Source: an uncultured Robinsoniella sp. (GTDB lineage Bacteria; Bacillota; Clostridia; Lachnospirales; Lachnospiraceae). Taken from it: a DNA stretch of 21,010 nt. The DNA is taken from NCBI GenBank assembly GCA_900539655.1, contig UQCR01000115.1:1-21010 (forward strand), read 5' to 3'. Shown in pieces: positions 1-7,789 of this stretch. A program made the translations under genes and the position numbers. A model generated the notes under the pieces. The model had not been told where the DNA came from, ran no database searches, and saw only the letters and a list, made by a program, of their open reading frames with translations. How positions within the stretch are numbered: position 1 is the first letter of the stretch; every line of letters starts with the position of its first letter.

Positions 1-34
1 CTGACATACCTCTTTTAAAAATCCTTCTCTGATT

Positions 35-1021
35 TTATGAATCACTTTTTTTATTTTTATCATCATGTACTCCATCATATCTGTTCTGAATTTTCTTTTT
101 AAAACGCTTGTATAATATCTGATTTCCATGAACAAACATATACATTCTGTGCGTCCCAAAAAGGATCATAAAAAAAGAAAGTAAAAAATATCCGGGGCGT
201 TTCCAGACAAATCCTTTTGCTATATAGTCAGAATAGAGTTTCGCCTCTAGCTTTTGATAAGAAATTAAAATATCCAGCTGCTTCGCAATTTTCTCTATTT
301 CCCGATGAACTGCAAAGGCATACGCTCTCCACAAATAATTTCCTCTTTGAAACTTATATGACCAGCTGCCTTTCTCACCGATCAGATACCGATACACAGA
401 CATTTGTTCCTGCATACAGCAGACTCTTCCTTCACTCAGTAAAAACAGCGGAATTATTCTGTCAAGGGGAGCATAACGTACCCTGTAAAGCTTCTTCAGG
501 ACAGATATATCCGCTTTCCAGAAGTTCCTGGCCATTACGGTAGAAGTCTGCCCTGGAATAAGATAGTTTTCCATATCATTTATCTTATATTCCGTGGAAG
601 CTGTAAACGTAAAGGGTAGTTCTAACTTAGTCCCATGATGATCTATCACCTGGCATCCGTGGAAAACAGCTGCATAATCTCTGTGCTGCTCCAAAAAATC
701 CACCTGCTTTTGCAGTTTCTGACTGTCTGTCCAGTAATCGTCCCCCTCTAAAAAGGCAACATAATCACCCTTACAGGCTTTTAACGTTTCAATACTGTTG
801 ATTTTCATCCCCAGATTTTTTTTTCTGAGTAACGGAACTATGCAATCAGAATATTGCTTTTGCAGCTTTTGAATCACTGATTGCGTCCGATCCGTAGAAC
901 AGTCATCACTGACTATAATTTCAATTGAAAAGGATGCTTTTTGCTCTAAGACGCTGCGTATGGCTTTCTCTATATATTTTTCGTGATTATAGGTTATAAT
1001 TGCTACACTTACTTTTTTCAC
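35..1021 (-). CDS. GT2 family glycosyltransferase (328 aa), last complete gene of the operon in this window
   Basis: Predicted cytoplasmic GT-A-fold glycosyltransferase that would add one sugar from a nucleotide-sugar donor to a lipid-linked oligosaccharide. Visible: N-terminal nucleotide-binding strand VSVAIITYNHEKYIEKAI (residues 4-21), SDDCSTD (38-44), and the metal-binding DXD-type motif EGDDYW (92-97), followed by the tract KLQKQVDFLE that is usual in this GT2 subgroup. The C-terminal third is basic and lacks a clear transmembrane helix. The start codon is GTG, with AGAAGGA about 5 bases upstream, and no better in-frame start is seen. It begins 10 bases after the stop of the preceding GT2 gene. 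Sugar donor and acceptor cannot be read from the sequence. The family call is secure and the specificity unknown. Confidence 0.9.
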   Translation of the reverse strand: MKKVSVAIITYNHEKYIEKAIRSVLEQKASFSIEIIVSDDCSTDRTQSVIQKLQKQYSDCIVPLLRKKNLGMKINSIETLKACKGDYVAFLEGDDYWTDSQKLQKQVDFLEQHRDYAAVFHGCQVIDHHGTKLELPFTFTASTEYKINDMENYLIPGQTSTVMARNFWKADISVLKKLYRVRYAPLDRIIPLFLLSEGRVCCMQEQMSVYRYLIGEKGSWSYKFQRGNYLWRAYAFAVHREIEKIAKQLDILISYQKLEAKLYSDYIAKGFVWKRPGYFLLSFFMILFGTHRMYMFVHGNQILYKRFKKKIQNRYDGVHDDKNKKSDS

Positions 1022-1031
1022 TTTTATCCTT

Positions 1032-2051
1032 CTATCTCATACATTTACAAATTTTACGAATTAAGTTTTTTTTCTTTATGAGAAAAAACTGATTACATTG
1101 GAAAACTCTGCTGGCAATTACCGGATGTTTTACAATTACACGGTAGATCAGCTTTTTCCTTTTATGTATCGATTGTTGTAACTTTACTGACTCTGTATCC
1201 AATAACTTTTTTAATCTTTTCCAGACTTTTGTTTTATCTGCCTCTAACATACGGAATAACTGGATACAGATCGTATCCAGATAACTTTCTGTCATTTTAG
1301 TCCGAATTTCTTCATATTCCCTTTTCTGGCATATAAAAACCCTTTCCCGAAAAGCTTCTATCATGGAAAGATGACGAATATCCTGTAAAAACTTTTTATC
1401 CGTAATACTTCCTGAGCGTTTTCTATAAAAATATAACTGACTGGTCGTAAAAACTGCATACGGGATTTTATCAACCAGATGGTGGATCATTAATTCATCT
1501 TCATGCAGCTTTCCAGGAGAAAAGCAACATGTGGAGAACAGTTCTCTTGAAAACAACTTATTACAAGCTATAATAATCGTAGTATTTTTTTCCCTGCACC
1601 CTGTATATGCCAGGGATGACATTAGGTCAGTTTTGTCTCTTATTACTATTTTGTTAGAAATTTCTTTCTTCATATCCAGTTCCGTATCCTGTTCAAATAC
1701 CAGATAGCTGCATATAGAGATTAATGCGTGGCTTTCCATCATATTCTGATATAAAATTTCCAGATATCGTGGATGGACAATATCATCTGAATCAACAAAG
1801 CACACATATTCTCCGGAACATTCCAGGAGCCCCCTGTTTCGGGCCGCAGACAATCCTTGATTATCCTGTGAAAAATACTGTATTTTTTCAGATGCTTTTG
1901 ACAGTTCCCGGCATATTTCACCGGAATGGTCTGTAGATCCGTCATTGATAAGGAGGACTTCAAAATCTGAGTAAGTCTGGTTTAGAAGCGAATCGACACA
2001 TGCTTTTAAATATGGTTCCACATTGTAGACAGGCACAATTACGCTGATCAT
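1032..2051 (-). CDS. GT2 family glycosyltransferase (339 aa)
   Basis: Cytoplasmic GT2 (GT-A) glycosyltransferase of the surface-polysaccharide operon. Motifs: MISVIVPVYNVEPYLKACVD at the N-terminus, INDGSTD (residues 35-41), NQGLSAARNRGL (64-75), and the DXD motif FVDSDD (85-90), which binds the metal and the nucleotide-sugar diphosphate. This is the classic EpsJ/WcaA-like pattern. The C-terminal region is basic and probably contacts the membrane or lipid-linked acceptor. An upstream in-frame ATG at 2111 would add 20 residues that are not part of the fold and would run into the preceding gene. The ATG at 2051 has AGGAAAGGA about 7 bases upstream and begins exactly at the first beta strand, so I chose it. 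The sugar transferred is unknown. Confidence 0.9.
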   Translation of the reverse strand: MISVIVPVYNVEPYLKACVDSLLNQTYSDFEVLLINDGSTDHSGEICRELSKASEKIQYFSQDNQGLSAARNRGLLECSGEYVCFVDSDDIVHPRYLEILYQNMMESHALISICSYLVFEQDTELDMKKEISNKIVIRDKTDLMSSLAYTGCREKNTTIIIACNKLFSRELFSTCCFSPGKLHEDELMIHHLVDKIPYAVFTTSQLYFYRKRSGSITDKKFLQDIRHLSMIEAFRERVFICQKREYEEIRTKMTESYLDTICIQLFRMLEADKTKVWKRLKKLLDTESVKLQQSIHKRKKLIYRVIVKHPVIASRVFQCNQFFLIKKKNLIRKICKCMR

Positions 2052-2088
2052 TTCATTTCTTCCTTTCCTAATTCGGATATACAAGATG

Positions 2089-3075
2089 TCATCTTTGAAA
2101 ATAATGTTCAAGGAAAAATATCCTTTTTTTCATCATCCACATTTTAACTTTCATTTTATTTCTTCTGCTTACTGCATGTTCCAGGTAATATTTAAACTTC
2201 GGATTTGTTAACATCTGATATTCCTTTTCCAGTTTTAACTTCCATGAAAATTTTTTATTTCTGCGTACCTCTTTTGAAAACATCAGCATTTTATGTACCA
2301 GATCTGCATAATAATGTGACATTTCCATATTGCAGGGAAGCAGGCAAAGTTCAAGTTTTTCTCCTAAAAGCATAATTGCCTGATCTGTATCTTCATGGTA
2401 TTTCGTCGTTAATGCACCCGGGCGGAAATAGTTATACCGATATAGTGCTTTATCAATTACTTTCAGATACGTTGCAGAGTTGATCAAATCCATTGAAAAA
2501 ATCAAATCTTCCAAAAACCAAAAATTCTCATGAAACCGAATATTATTTTTTCTTATAAACTCTGTTCTGACCATCTTATTCCAAGGTGCATTTATCAAAA
2601 AATCATCATACATCTTCCGAAACCTTGTAGTAACAAATCTGCTTTTTCTTCCTGAAAAGCTCTTTCCTATCTGACAGGATACCAGCTTTCCTTTGCGGTA
2701 CAAATGAAAACCACAGACTACGAAATCCACATAATCTTCTTCCAGTTCCTTACACATATCTGAACACAAGTCTGACTCCAGGGTATCATCGCTGTCTACA
2801 AAAAGTATGTATTTCCCCTGTGAATGATCTATTCCATAATTCCGTGCAGATCCAGGACCCTTATTTCTCTTTTTAAAATAACGTATTCTGGAATCCCTTT
2901 TAGCATATTCTGTACATATGTCTTTTGTATTATCAGTACTCCCATCGTCAATACATAGTATCTCAATATTTTTATAATCCTGTTGTAACAGGCTCTCCAA
3001 ACAACATCCGATGGTTTCATGCGAATTATGGATAGGAATAACTATACTTACCAGTTCTTCTGTCTCCCTCTTCAT
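2089..3075 (-). CDS. GT2 family glycosyltransferase (328 aa)
   Basis: Cytoplasmic GT2 glycosyltransferase, one of four in the operon. Visible motifs: LVSIVIPIHNSHETIG (residues 8-23), CIDDGSTDNT (41-50), NKGPGSARNYG (71-81), and the DXD motif FVDSDD (92-97). A WFLEDLIF segment further on matches the ED motif often seen as the catalytic base in this family. An in-frame GTG at 3090 would add five residues, but AGGGA sits 7 bases before the ATG at 3075 and the GTG lacks a comparable site. The later start is therefore preferred. It is separated from the flippase gene by 32 bases and from the next GT2 gene by 37. Donor and linkage are unknown. Confidence 0.88.
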   Translation of the reverse strand: MKRETEELVSIVIPIHNSHETIGCCLESLLQQDYKNIEILCIDDGSTDNTKDICTEYAKRDSRIRYFKKRNKGPGSARNYGIDHSQGKYILFVDSDDTLESDLCSDMCKELEEDYVDFVVCGFHLYRKGKLVSCQIGKSFSGRKSRFVTTRFRKMYDDFLINAPWNKMVRTEFIRKNNIRFHENFWFLEDLIFSMDLINSATYLKVIDKALYRYNYFRPGALTTKYHEDTDQAIMLLGEKLELCLLPCNMEMSHYYADLVHKMLMFSKEVRRNKKFSWKLKLEKEYQMLTNPKFKYYLEHAVSRRNKMKVKMWMMKKRIFFLEHYFQR

Positions 3076-3107
3076 TCCAATTTCCCTCACCTGCTATATG
3101 ATATCCA

Positions 3108-4553
3108 CTATTTCTCCCGGATATCTTTTATAATATTTATCAGGTAGTCTCTTTTTAATACTACCGTTAATGCCAATCCAAATACAAACAGATACCGAAT
3201 AAATCCATTTCCATAAAAAACGTTTATTACTGATATTAGTAATAAAAAAACAAATGAAACCACCAGTAAATATGGTGTACTGAATAAAGGAGACCCGGTA
3301 TTGGCTTTGACTACTTTATTAACATAAACGTAATGCATGCCTGCAAAAAGCATATAGCAAAACAGTGTTGTGTAACCTGCTGCTGAATATCCAAATCGTG
3401 GTATACAATAATAATTCAGTATGACATTGGCCGCTGCCCCTATTGTTGAAATAATCATTGCCGCCTTATTTGCATCATAAAAAAACTCGATATTGCAAAA
3501 TACACTGTAGAGAAAAACAAAAAACATACTGGCTGCAACTGGCGGAATAACTTTTACCGCATCATAATATTTATCTGAAGCCATCAATTTTATCAGTTCA
3601 GGCCCAAATGCGATAAATATAATAAACGCGAATGCCATAATAATACTTGCCGACTGCATTTGACCTGCAACTCTTTTATGCTGGAATTTTTCCAGTTTCC
3701 GGTACTGCCAGGGAATCAGCGCATTATTGATACTATTGACAATGATTTTCGTTACAAGTCCCACATTGTAGGCTACACTATATAATGCCGCGGCTTCCAA
3801 ACCGCACATTTTCTGAATCATAATACGGTCAGATTGGTCTAAGATATAGGATGAAAAGTAATGGGGGATCAATGGGATATTAAATATAATTGCAAATTTA
3901 ATATACTCCCACTTCCAGATCTTCTTACTCTTGCTTAAATTAACCAGATAAAAAATCAAACCAAAACATACTTGTACCAATACACATGATAGTATCCTGG
4001 CAAAACCCTTATCCTTCATAGTCATAACTGCAGCCAAACCGATTAAAAAATTAGCGGCAGACATGGCAGCCGTAATAAAAACTACACCCTTATATTGAAA
4101 GTCATACCTCTGCCTTATCATCCAGAAATTCAGAGCAGGCGTAAACAGCAATTCTAAAAACAGAAACAAGGTAATGATTGTACTTAATTCGGTTAAATCA
4201 TTAATCTGTTTTCGAAATAGCAAATATATCAGGAATGCAGCTATTGTCAGCACCGTGGTAACTCCCTGCATAGATGACGTGTAGTCCTCTTTATTGTTTT
4301 GATATTTAGCCATCCCTTTATTAAAGACCCCAAAATCTAACCGGAAAGTGCACACAATGGTAAATACCTGCAGCCATGACAGATAAACACTATAGATTCC
4401 AAATTGTTCCTTTGTTAAAAGGCGTGTAAAAACGGGGGTCGTAATAAGTGAAAAACTTTTTTGTATCACGCTGCAGATAACAAACCATATTCCTGCTTTG
4501 GCGGCTATGGACAGCGAATTGTATTTTTCCTTTATTTTAAAAATCCTGTTCAC
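3108..4553 (-). CDS. Wzx-type polysaccharide flippase (MOP superfamily), 481 aa
   Basis: Integral membrane transporter of the MOP/PST family that would flip lipid-linked repeat units across the cytoplasmic membrane. Evidence: 481 residues, close to the usual length, with about 12-14 hydrophobic segments throughout. Near the N-terminus is the family-typical stretch with SLITTPVFTRLLT followed by EQFGIYSVYLSW (about residues 36-61). A second half-repeat starts around the segment YFSSYILDQSDRIMI, and DQSDR is a common feature of this family. The start codon is GTG with AGGGG 8 bases upstream. An ATG one base upstream is out of frame. It begins 12 bases after the pyruvyl transferase gene. Its presence suggests a Wzx/Wzy-type route, but no Wzy polymerase is seen in the window and it may lie beyond the left edge. 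Confidence 0.9.
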   Translation of the reverse strand: MNRIFKIKEKYNSLSIAAKAGIWFVICSVIQKSFSLITTPVFTRLLTKEQFGIYSVYLSWLQVFTIVCTFRLDFGVFNKGMAKYQNNKEDYTSSMQGVTTVLTIAAFLIYLLFRKQINDLTELSTIITLFLFLELLFTPALNFWMIRQRYDFQYKGVVFITAAMSAANFLIGLAAVMTMKDKGFARILSCVLVQVCFGLIFYLVNLSKSKKIWKWEYIKFAIIFNIPLIPHYFSSYILDQSDRIMIQKMCGLEAAALYSVAYNVGLVTKIIVNSINNALIPWQYRKLEKFQHKRVAGQMQSASIIMAFAFIIFIAFGPELIKLMASDKYYDAVKVIPPVAASMFFVFLYSVFCNIEFFYDANKAAMIISTIGAAANVILNYYCIPRFGYSAAGYTTLFCYMLFAGMHYVYVNKVVKANTGSPLFSTPYLLVVSFVFLLLISVINVFYGNGFIRYLFVFGLALTVVLKRDYLINIIKDIREK

Positions 4554-4565
4554 ATATTTCGCCCC

Positions 4566-5771
4566 TTATCCACTTTTTCCAAACATCTCCGCCATTTGTT
4601 CAGCCATTGTATAAACGCTTTTTTTCCACTCCTTTACCTTCTGCTCAAGCTCCATATTTTCATGGCCGCAGATTAGGGGAATTTTATTAACTATACTCTC
4701 TATAGAGATCCTGTCATTTCTATAACAATTATCCTGACAGTCAATTGAATCCATAAAATTATCAATTTTATAATTGTAGGATATTGCAATACTCTCTATA
4801 TTATATGCGGCTGATATAATTACCGGATGCATTTTAGAACTTATCATAACCTGCCCTTCTGAGAGATATCTGCAAAGTTCACTTACCCTTGGATTTACGA
4901 TGATTTCATAATCCTCATCCGGTAAACTTTTCGCTATTTTTTTCGTAAAGTTTAAATCAAAATACCAATTTGTGCTCATAACAAATCGAATTTTAAATTT
5001 CTGCTGCAAACCCAGAAGTTTCATTATTTTTTTCATCTTAAAGCCGTAAATATAATATTTTAATGTAATCCTTCCCAGGAGTTTATTAAAAAATCGATTT
5101 TGAATAAAGTCTCCCTGAATCGCAGTGTACTTGGAATATCCAGCTGCCATGACATTTATGACTGGCTTTTTTATTTTTTTTCCTGAAATATATGTATCTG
5201 AAATAATAATTGCGGTGTCTATTCCAAGGGTCACATCTTTATCCGGTAAAAATTCCCGAATCAGATTAAACGTATCCTTGTCCCGGACATTTATATAATC
5301 ACAGGAATTTATTGCAGTTTTAAAATATCTCCTGTTCACTGCATTTGTTACAGGACCTATGGATTGCCCGATTAATGCAATCTTTGCCTTCCTGCTTTTT
5401 GCTATTTCAATTTCCAAAATACGGGCCATAAACTGACGGTTCCACCGGTCATTAAAATACCCTCCTCCAGCCATCACAAATAATGTATTTTCATCAAGGC
5501 TCTCTGAAAATTCATCCATCATAAACGCTTTGGGTTCCCTAAGTACATCCTTCATCCTAGATAAAGAATCCAGCCCGCATTGATCTACTTTTTTATGTAC
5601 GGATTCTAAAGACTTTATTTTATGATGATAATAAAAATTCTGTGGGTTATAAGAAAAAATGGTAAGTTCAAACCGGGGGAAAAAATTTTTTAGTAAGTAC
5701 ATGGTACAGCGGGCGATTGCTTCATCTCCGATATTGCCATAGCTCCATCCGCCAGATAATACTATTTTCAT
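4566..5771 (-). CDS. Polysaccharide pyruvyl transferase family protein (401 aa)
   Basis: Predicted to transfer pyruvate from phosphoenolpyruvate to a sugar as a ketal, adding negative charge (CsaB/PS_pyruv_trans family). Visible: the N-terminal glycine-rich strand-turn MKIVLSGGWSYGNIGDEAI (residues 1-19), a VMAGGGYFNDRW segment, LIGQSIGPV, a VRDKDTF segment, and in the C-terminal half SSKMHPVIISAAY, matching the conserved S-x-x-H region. The open frame extends upstream to 5873, but the extra 34 residues read the end of the acyltransferase gene in another frame. The ATG at 5771 has an AGGGGGGAG site upstream and fits the family N-terminus. Its ATG overlaps the acyltransferase stop by one base (TAATG), suggesting translational coupling. 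Some members of this fold act as other transferases, so the pyruvyl activity is likely but not proven. Confidence 0.87.
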   Translation of the reverse strand: MKIVLSGGWSYGNIGDEAIARCTMYLLKNFFPRFELTIFSYNPQNFYYHHKIKSLESVHKKVDQCGLDSLSRMKDVLREPKAFMMDEFSESLDENTLFVMAGGGYFNDRWNRQFMARILEIEIAKSRKAKIALIGQSIGPVTNAVNRRYFKTAINSCDYINVRDKDTFNLIREFLPDKDVTLGIDTAIIISDTYISGKKIKKPVINVMAAGYSKYTAIQGDFIQNRFFNKLLGRITLKYYIYGFKMKKIMKLLGLQQKFKIRFVMSTNWYFDLNFTKKIAKSLPDEDYEIIVNPRVSELCRYLSEGQVMISSKMHPVIISAAYNIESIAISYNYKIDNFMDSIDCQDNCYRNDRISIESIVNKIPLICGHENMELEQKVKEWKKSVYTMAEQMAEMFGKSG

Positions 5772-6823
5772 TATGTTTTCTCCCCCCTTAAAAATCTTCC
5801 CTGAAGCTGAACTACCGCAATCTTTAAAATTACCGGAACAATCACTCCAACTAATGTATAGCAGATCCACCATAGACCTCCCATCTCTATAACCGGATAA
5901 TCGGACAGGCGCGTTACCGGCAATTGGTATATGGTGACGATGATTAAACTTACAAGTTTAAATGCCAGAAAATGTAATGCCATTATTTCTAAGGAGCATC
6001 TTCCGATCCATATTAATATTTTTTTATTTTGAAACCACCCCTGATATGCAATCAACAGTACCAGGCTGATTCCCATCACGCCGCCTGCTGCAGAAGCTCC
6101 TATGTGATTATATACATCACTAAAGTACCCCACCTCATTCATCCAGGCTATGACGCCTAAGGTAGCAGCTGATAATAAAAGAATTATTTTTTTGTACTTA
6201 CTTAAAATTTTATCCCACCCAAAATAATGATATAGATATCCCAACACATAGAAAAACATTCCCCCTGCAGCTCGTCTAACAATCATAGGTTTCGGTATTT
6301 CAGTAATTTTACTGAACATGAAACAGCCAAGTGCCACGGCGGAGATTATTTGGATTTTATACTTTTCCAGCCTTAATTTCAGTAGAAGGAAATTACCCAA
6401 TGAAAATCCGACTGTTATTATAAATATGGCGATTAAAAACCAAAGCGCGCCTGAAAAATATTCTCTGTGGCATCCGGTTATGATATCTATAAAATGAGCT
6501 ACGAACTCCTTTAAAGAATATACGCCGCCTCCATTTTCTGCATCTACCAGATGCAGCCAGGCAAAAAGATTATGTAAAATAAGATAACCTATATCATACG
6601 CAAGAAAAGGTATATAGTATGCAAGTATGCTTTTCTTAATCCGTAAAAACGGATGTTCTGAATAGTAATCTTTATACAGGTATCCGCTGATGAAATAAAA
6701 TAAAGGCATCTGAAACATCATGACTGCTGTAACTATAAATGTTGAAGTTCCTGAATGTCCAATACAGACACAAATAATTCCAATTGCTTTGGCTATATCA
6801 ATAAATTTCAGTCTGTCACTCAT
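5771..6823 (-). CDS. Acyltransferase family 3 membrane protein (350 aa)
   Basis: Multi-pass membrane O-acyltransferase (Acyl_transf_3, as in OafA and WecH) expected to acetylate or succinylate a sugar of the polysaccharide. Visible: the N-terminal family signature RLKFIDIAKAIGIICVCIGH with the conserved histidine at residue 23, and MFQMPLFYFISGYLYK about 20 residues later, the usual pair of early motifs. Around ten hydrophobic helices continue to the C-terminus. Length is normal for a stand-alone member without an SGNH domain. The start ATG has GAGGAG 5 bases upstream. It overlaps the pyruvyl transferase start by one base and lies 22 bases after the upstream glycosyltransferase gene. The acyl donor and target sugar cannot be told from sequence. 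Confidence 0.9.
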   Translation of the reverse strand: MSDRLKFIDIAKAIGIICVCIGHSGTSTFIVTAVMMFQMPLFYFISGYLYKDYYSEHPFLRIKKSILAYYIPFLAYDIGYLILHNLFAWLHLVDAENGGGVYSLKEFVAHFIDIITGCHREYFSGALWFLIAIFIITVGFSLGNFLLLKLRLEKYKIQIISAVALGCFMFSKITEIPKPMIVRRAAGGMFFYVLGYLYHYFGWDKILSKYKKIILLLSAATLGVIAWMNEVGYFSDVYNHIGASAAGGVMGISLVLLIAYQGWFQNKKILIWIGRCSLEIMALHFLAFKLVSLIIVTIYQLPVTRLSDYPVIEMGGLWWICYTLVGVIVPVILKIAVVQLQGRFLRGEKT

Positions 6824-6845
6824 TTTTTCTCCTCATATAGCATTT

Positions 6846-7778
6846 TTATTTATTTCTAACTGACATCAGCATTTCTACCACCAGGGATCTTTTACAGCTA
6901 TAGTATTTATGGTACATCAAAGATAAGGGAATAATATTCATCCATCTTCTATACTTCAATAGTTCTATACGTAGTCTGACTGATTCCTGGTTTTTTCGGA
7001 TCATCGCCAGGATGTCAGAATCCAGCTTCTTCATTTTGGCATATTCCAAAGTTTGCCTGTGGCTGACCATCAGCTTATCCAGAAACTGAATTCTTTTATC
7101 TAACTGGTGCATTTTCTTTTTTGACACATTGTCCGAATGCAGCCTTCTCTCGAATAATATCCTGTGATAGAGATAACAGGAATTATCACATAAAGAAAGT
7201 TTCCATATGAATTCATCATGTGCCCAGCCCGGAGTCCAATAGCCTTTAATCTGCTCATAGAATTGCCTGCGAATACTCATCGCACAGCCTTCGCTGCCGA
7301 TAAAGATCGTTTTATGGTCGAGATGTATATGTCTGACAGACCCGTCATTTTTCATTCTTTGCATGACTTCACGGGAAAGTTTTGGTGCGTCTCTTGTACA
7401 TGCATAAGGTTCATAATCACATGCCAGCAGTTTTATATTCGGATTTTTATCCATAAGCTTAACCATGTGCATGACTTTATCACGAAACCAAATATCATCC
7501 TGGTCACATAAAAAGATATACTTTCCCTGACACAAATTCATTGCCTGAATAAAATTCCCTGCATATCCGAGATTTTTTTTATTTTGATATACATGCCATG
7601 AGTCATTAAGACCTTTCTCGTCAATGAAGGTTTGAGCTGCCTGAACTGTATGATCTGATGAACAGTCATCACATATAATAACCTCATCTACAGCCAGCGA
7701 CTGATCATAGACAGATTGTAATTGTTCCCTTAAATATCGCTCACCATTATAGGCTGCCAAAGCTACCGATACTTTCAT
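6846..7778 (-). CDS. GT2 family glycosyltransferase, rhamnosyltransferase-like (310 aa)
   Basis: Cytoplasmic GT2 glycosyltransferase. Motifs: MKVSVALAAYNGERYLREQL at the N-terminus, ICDDCSSD (residues 35-42), NLGYAGNF (69-76), and CDQDDIW (91-97) as the DXD motif. The combination AAYNGERYLREQLxS with DQDDIW is typical of GT2 enzymes often annotated as alpha-1,3-rhamnosyltransferases, so rhamnose transfer is plausible but inferred. The open frame reaches 7859, but the first 27 codons overlap the end of the beta-helix gene. The ATG at 7778 has AAGGGG about 7 bases upstream and starts at the first strand of the fold. It lies 11 bases downstream of the beta-helix gene and is the first glycosyltransferase of the operon in transcription order. 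Confidence 0.88.
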   Translation of the reverse strand: MKVSVALAAYNGERYLREQLQSVYDQSLAVDEVIICDDCSSDHTVQAAQTFIDEKGLNDSWHVYQNKKNLGYAGNFIQAMNLCQGKYIFLCDQDDIWFRDKVMHMVKLMDKNPNIKLLACDYEPYACTRDAPKLSREVMQRMKNDGSVRHIHLDHKTIFIGSEGCAMSIRRQFYEQIKGYWTPGWAHDEFIWKLSLCDNSCYLYHRILFERRLHSDNVSKKKMHQLDKRIQFLDKLMVSHRQTLEYAKMKKLDSDILAMIRKNQESVRLRIELLKYRRWMNIIPLSLMYHKYYSCKRSLVVEMLMSVRNK

Positions 7779-7789
7779 TTCTTTTCCCC

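Noticed and set aside
1..34. Start of the next operon gene at the left edge (ATG on the minus strand at 7-5)
   Set aside because: The AAAGAGG before it is only one base from that ATG, too close. The real start is probably outside the window, so nothing can be called.
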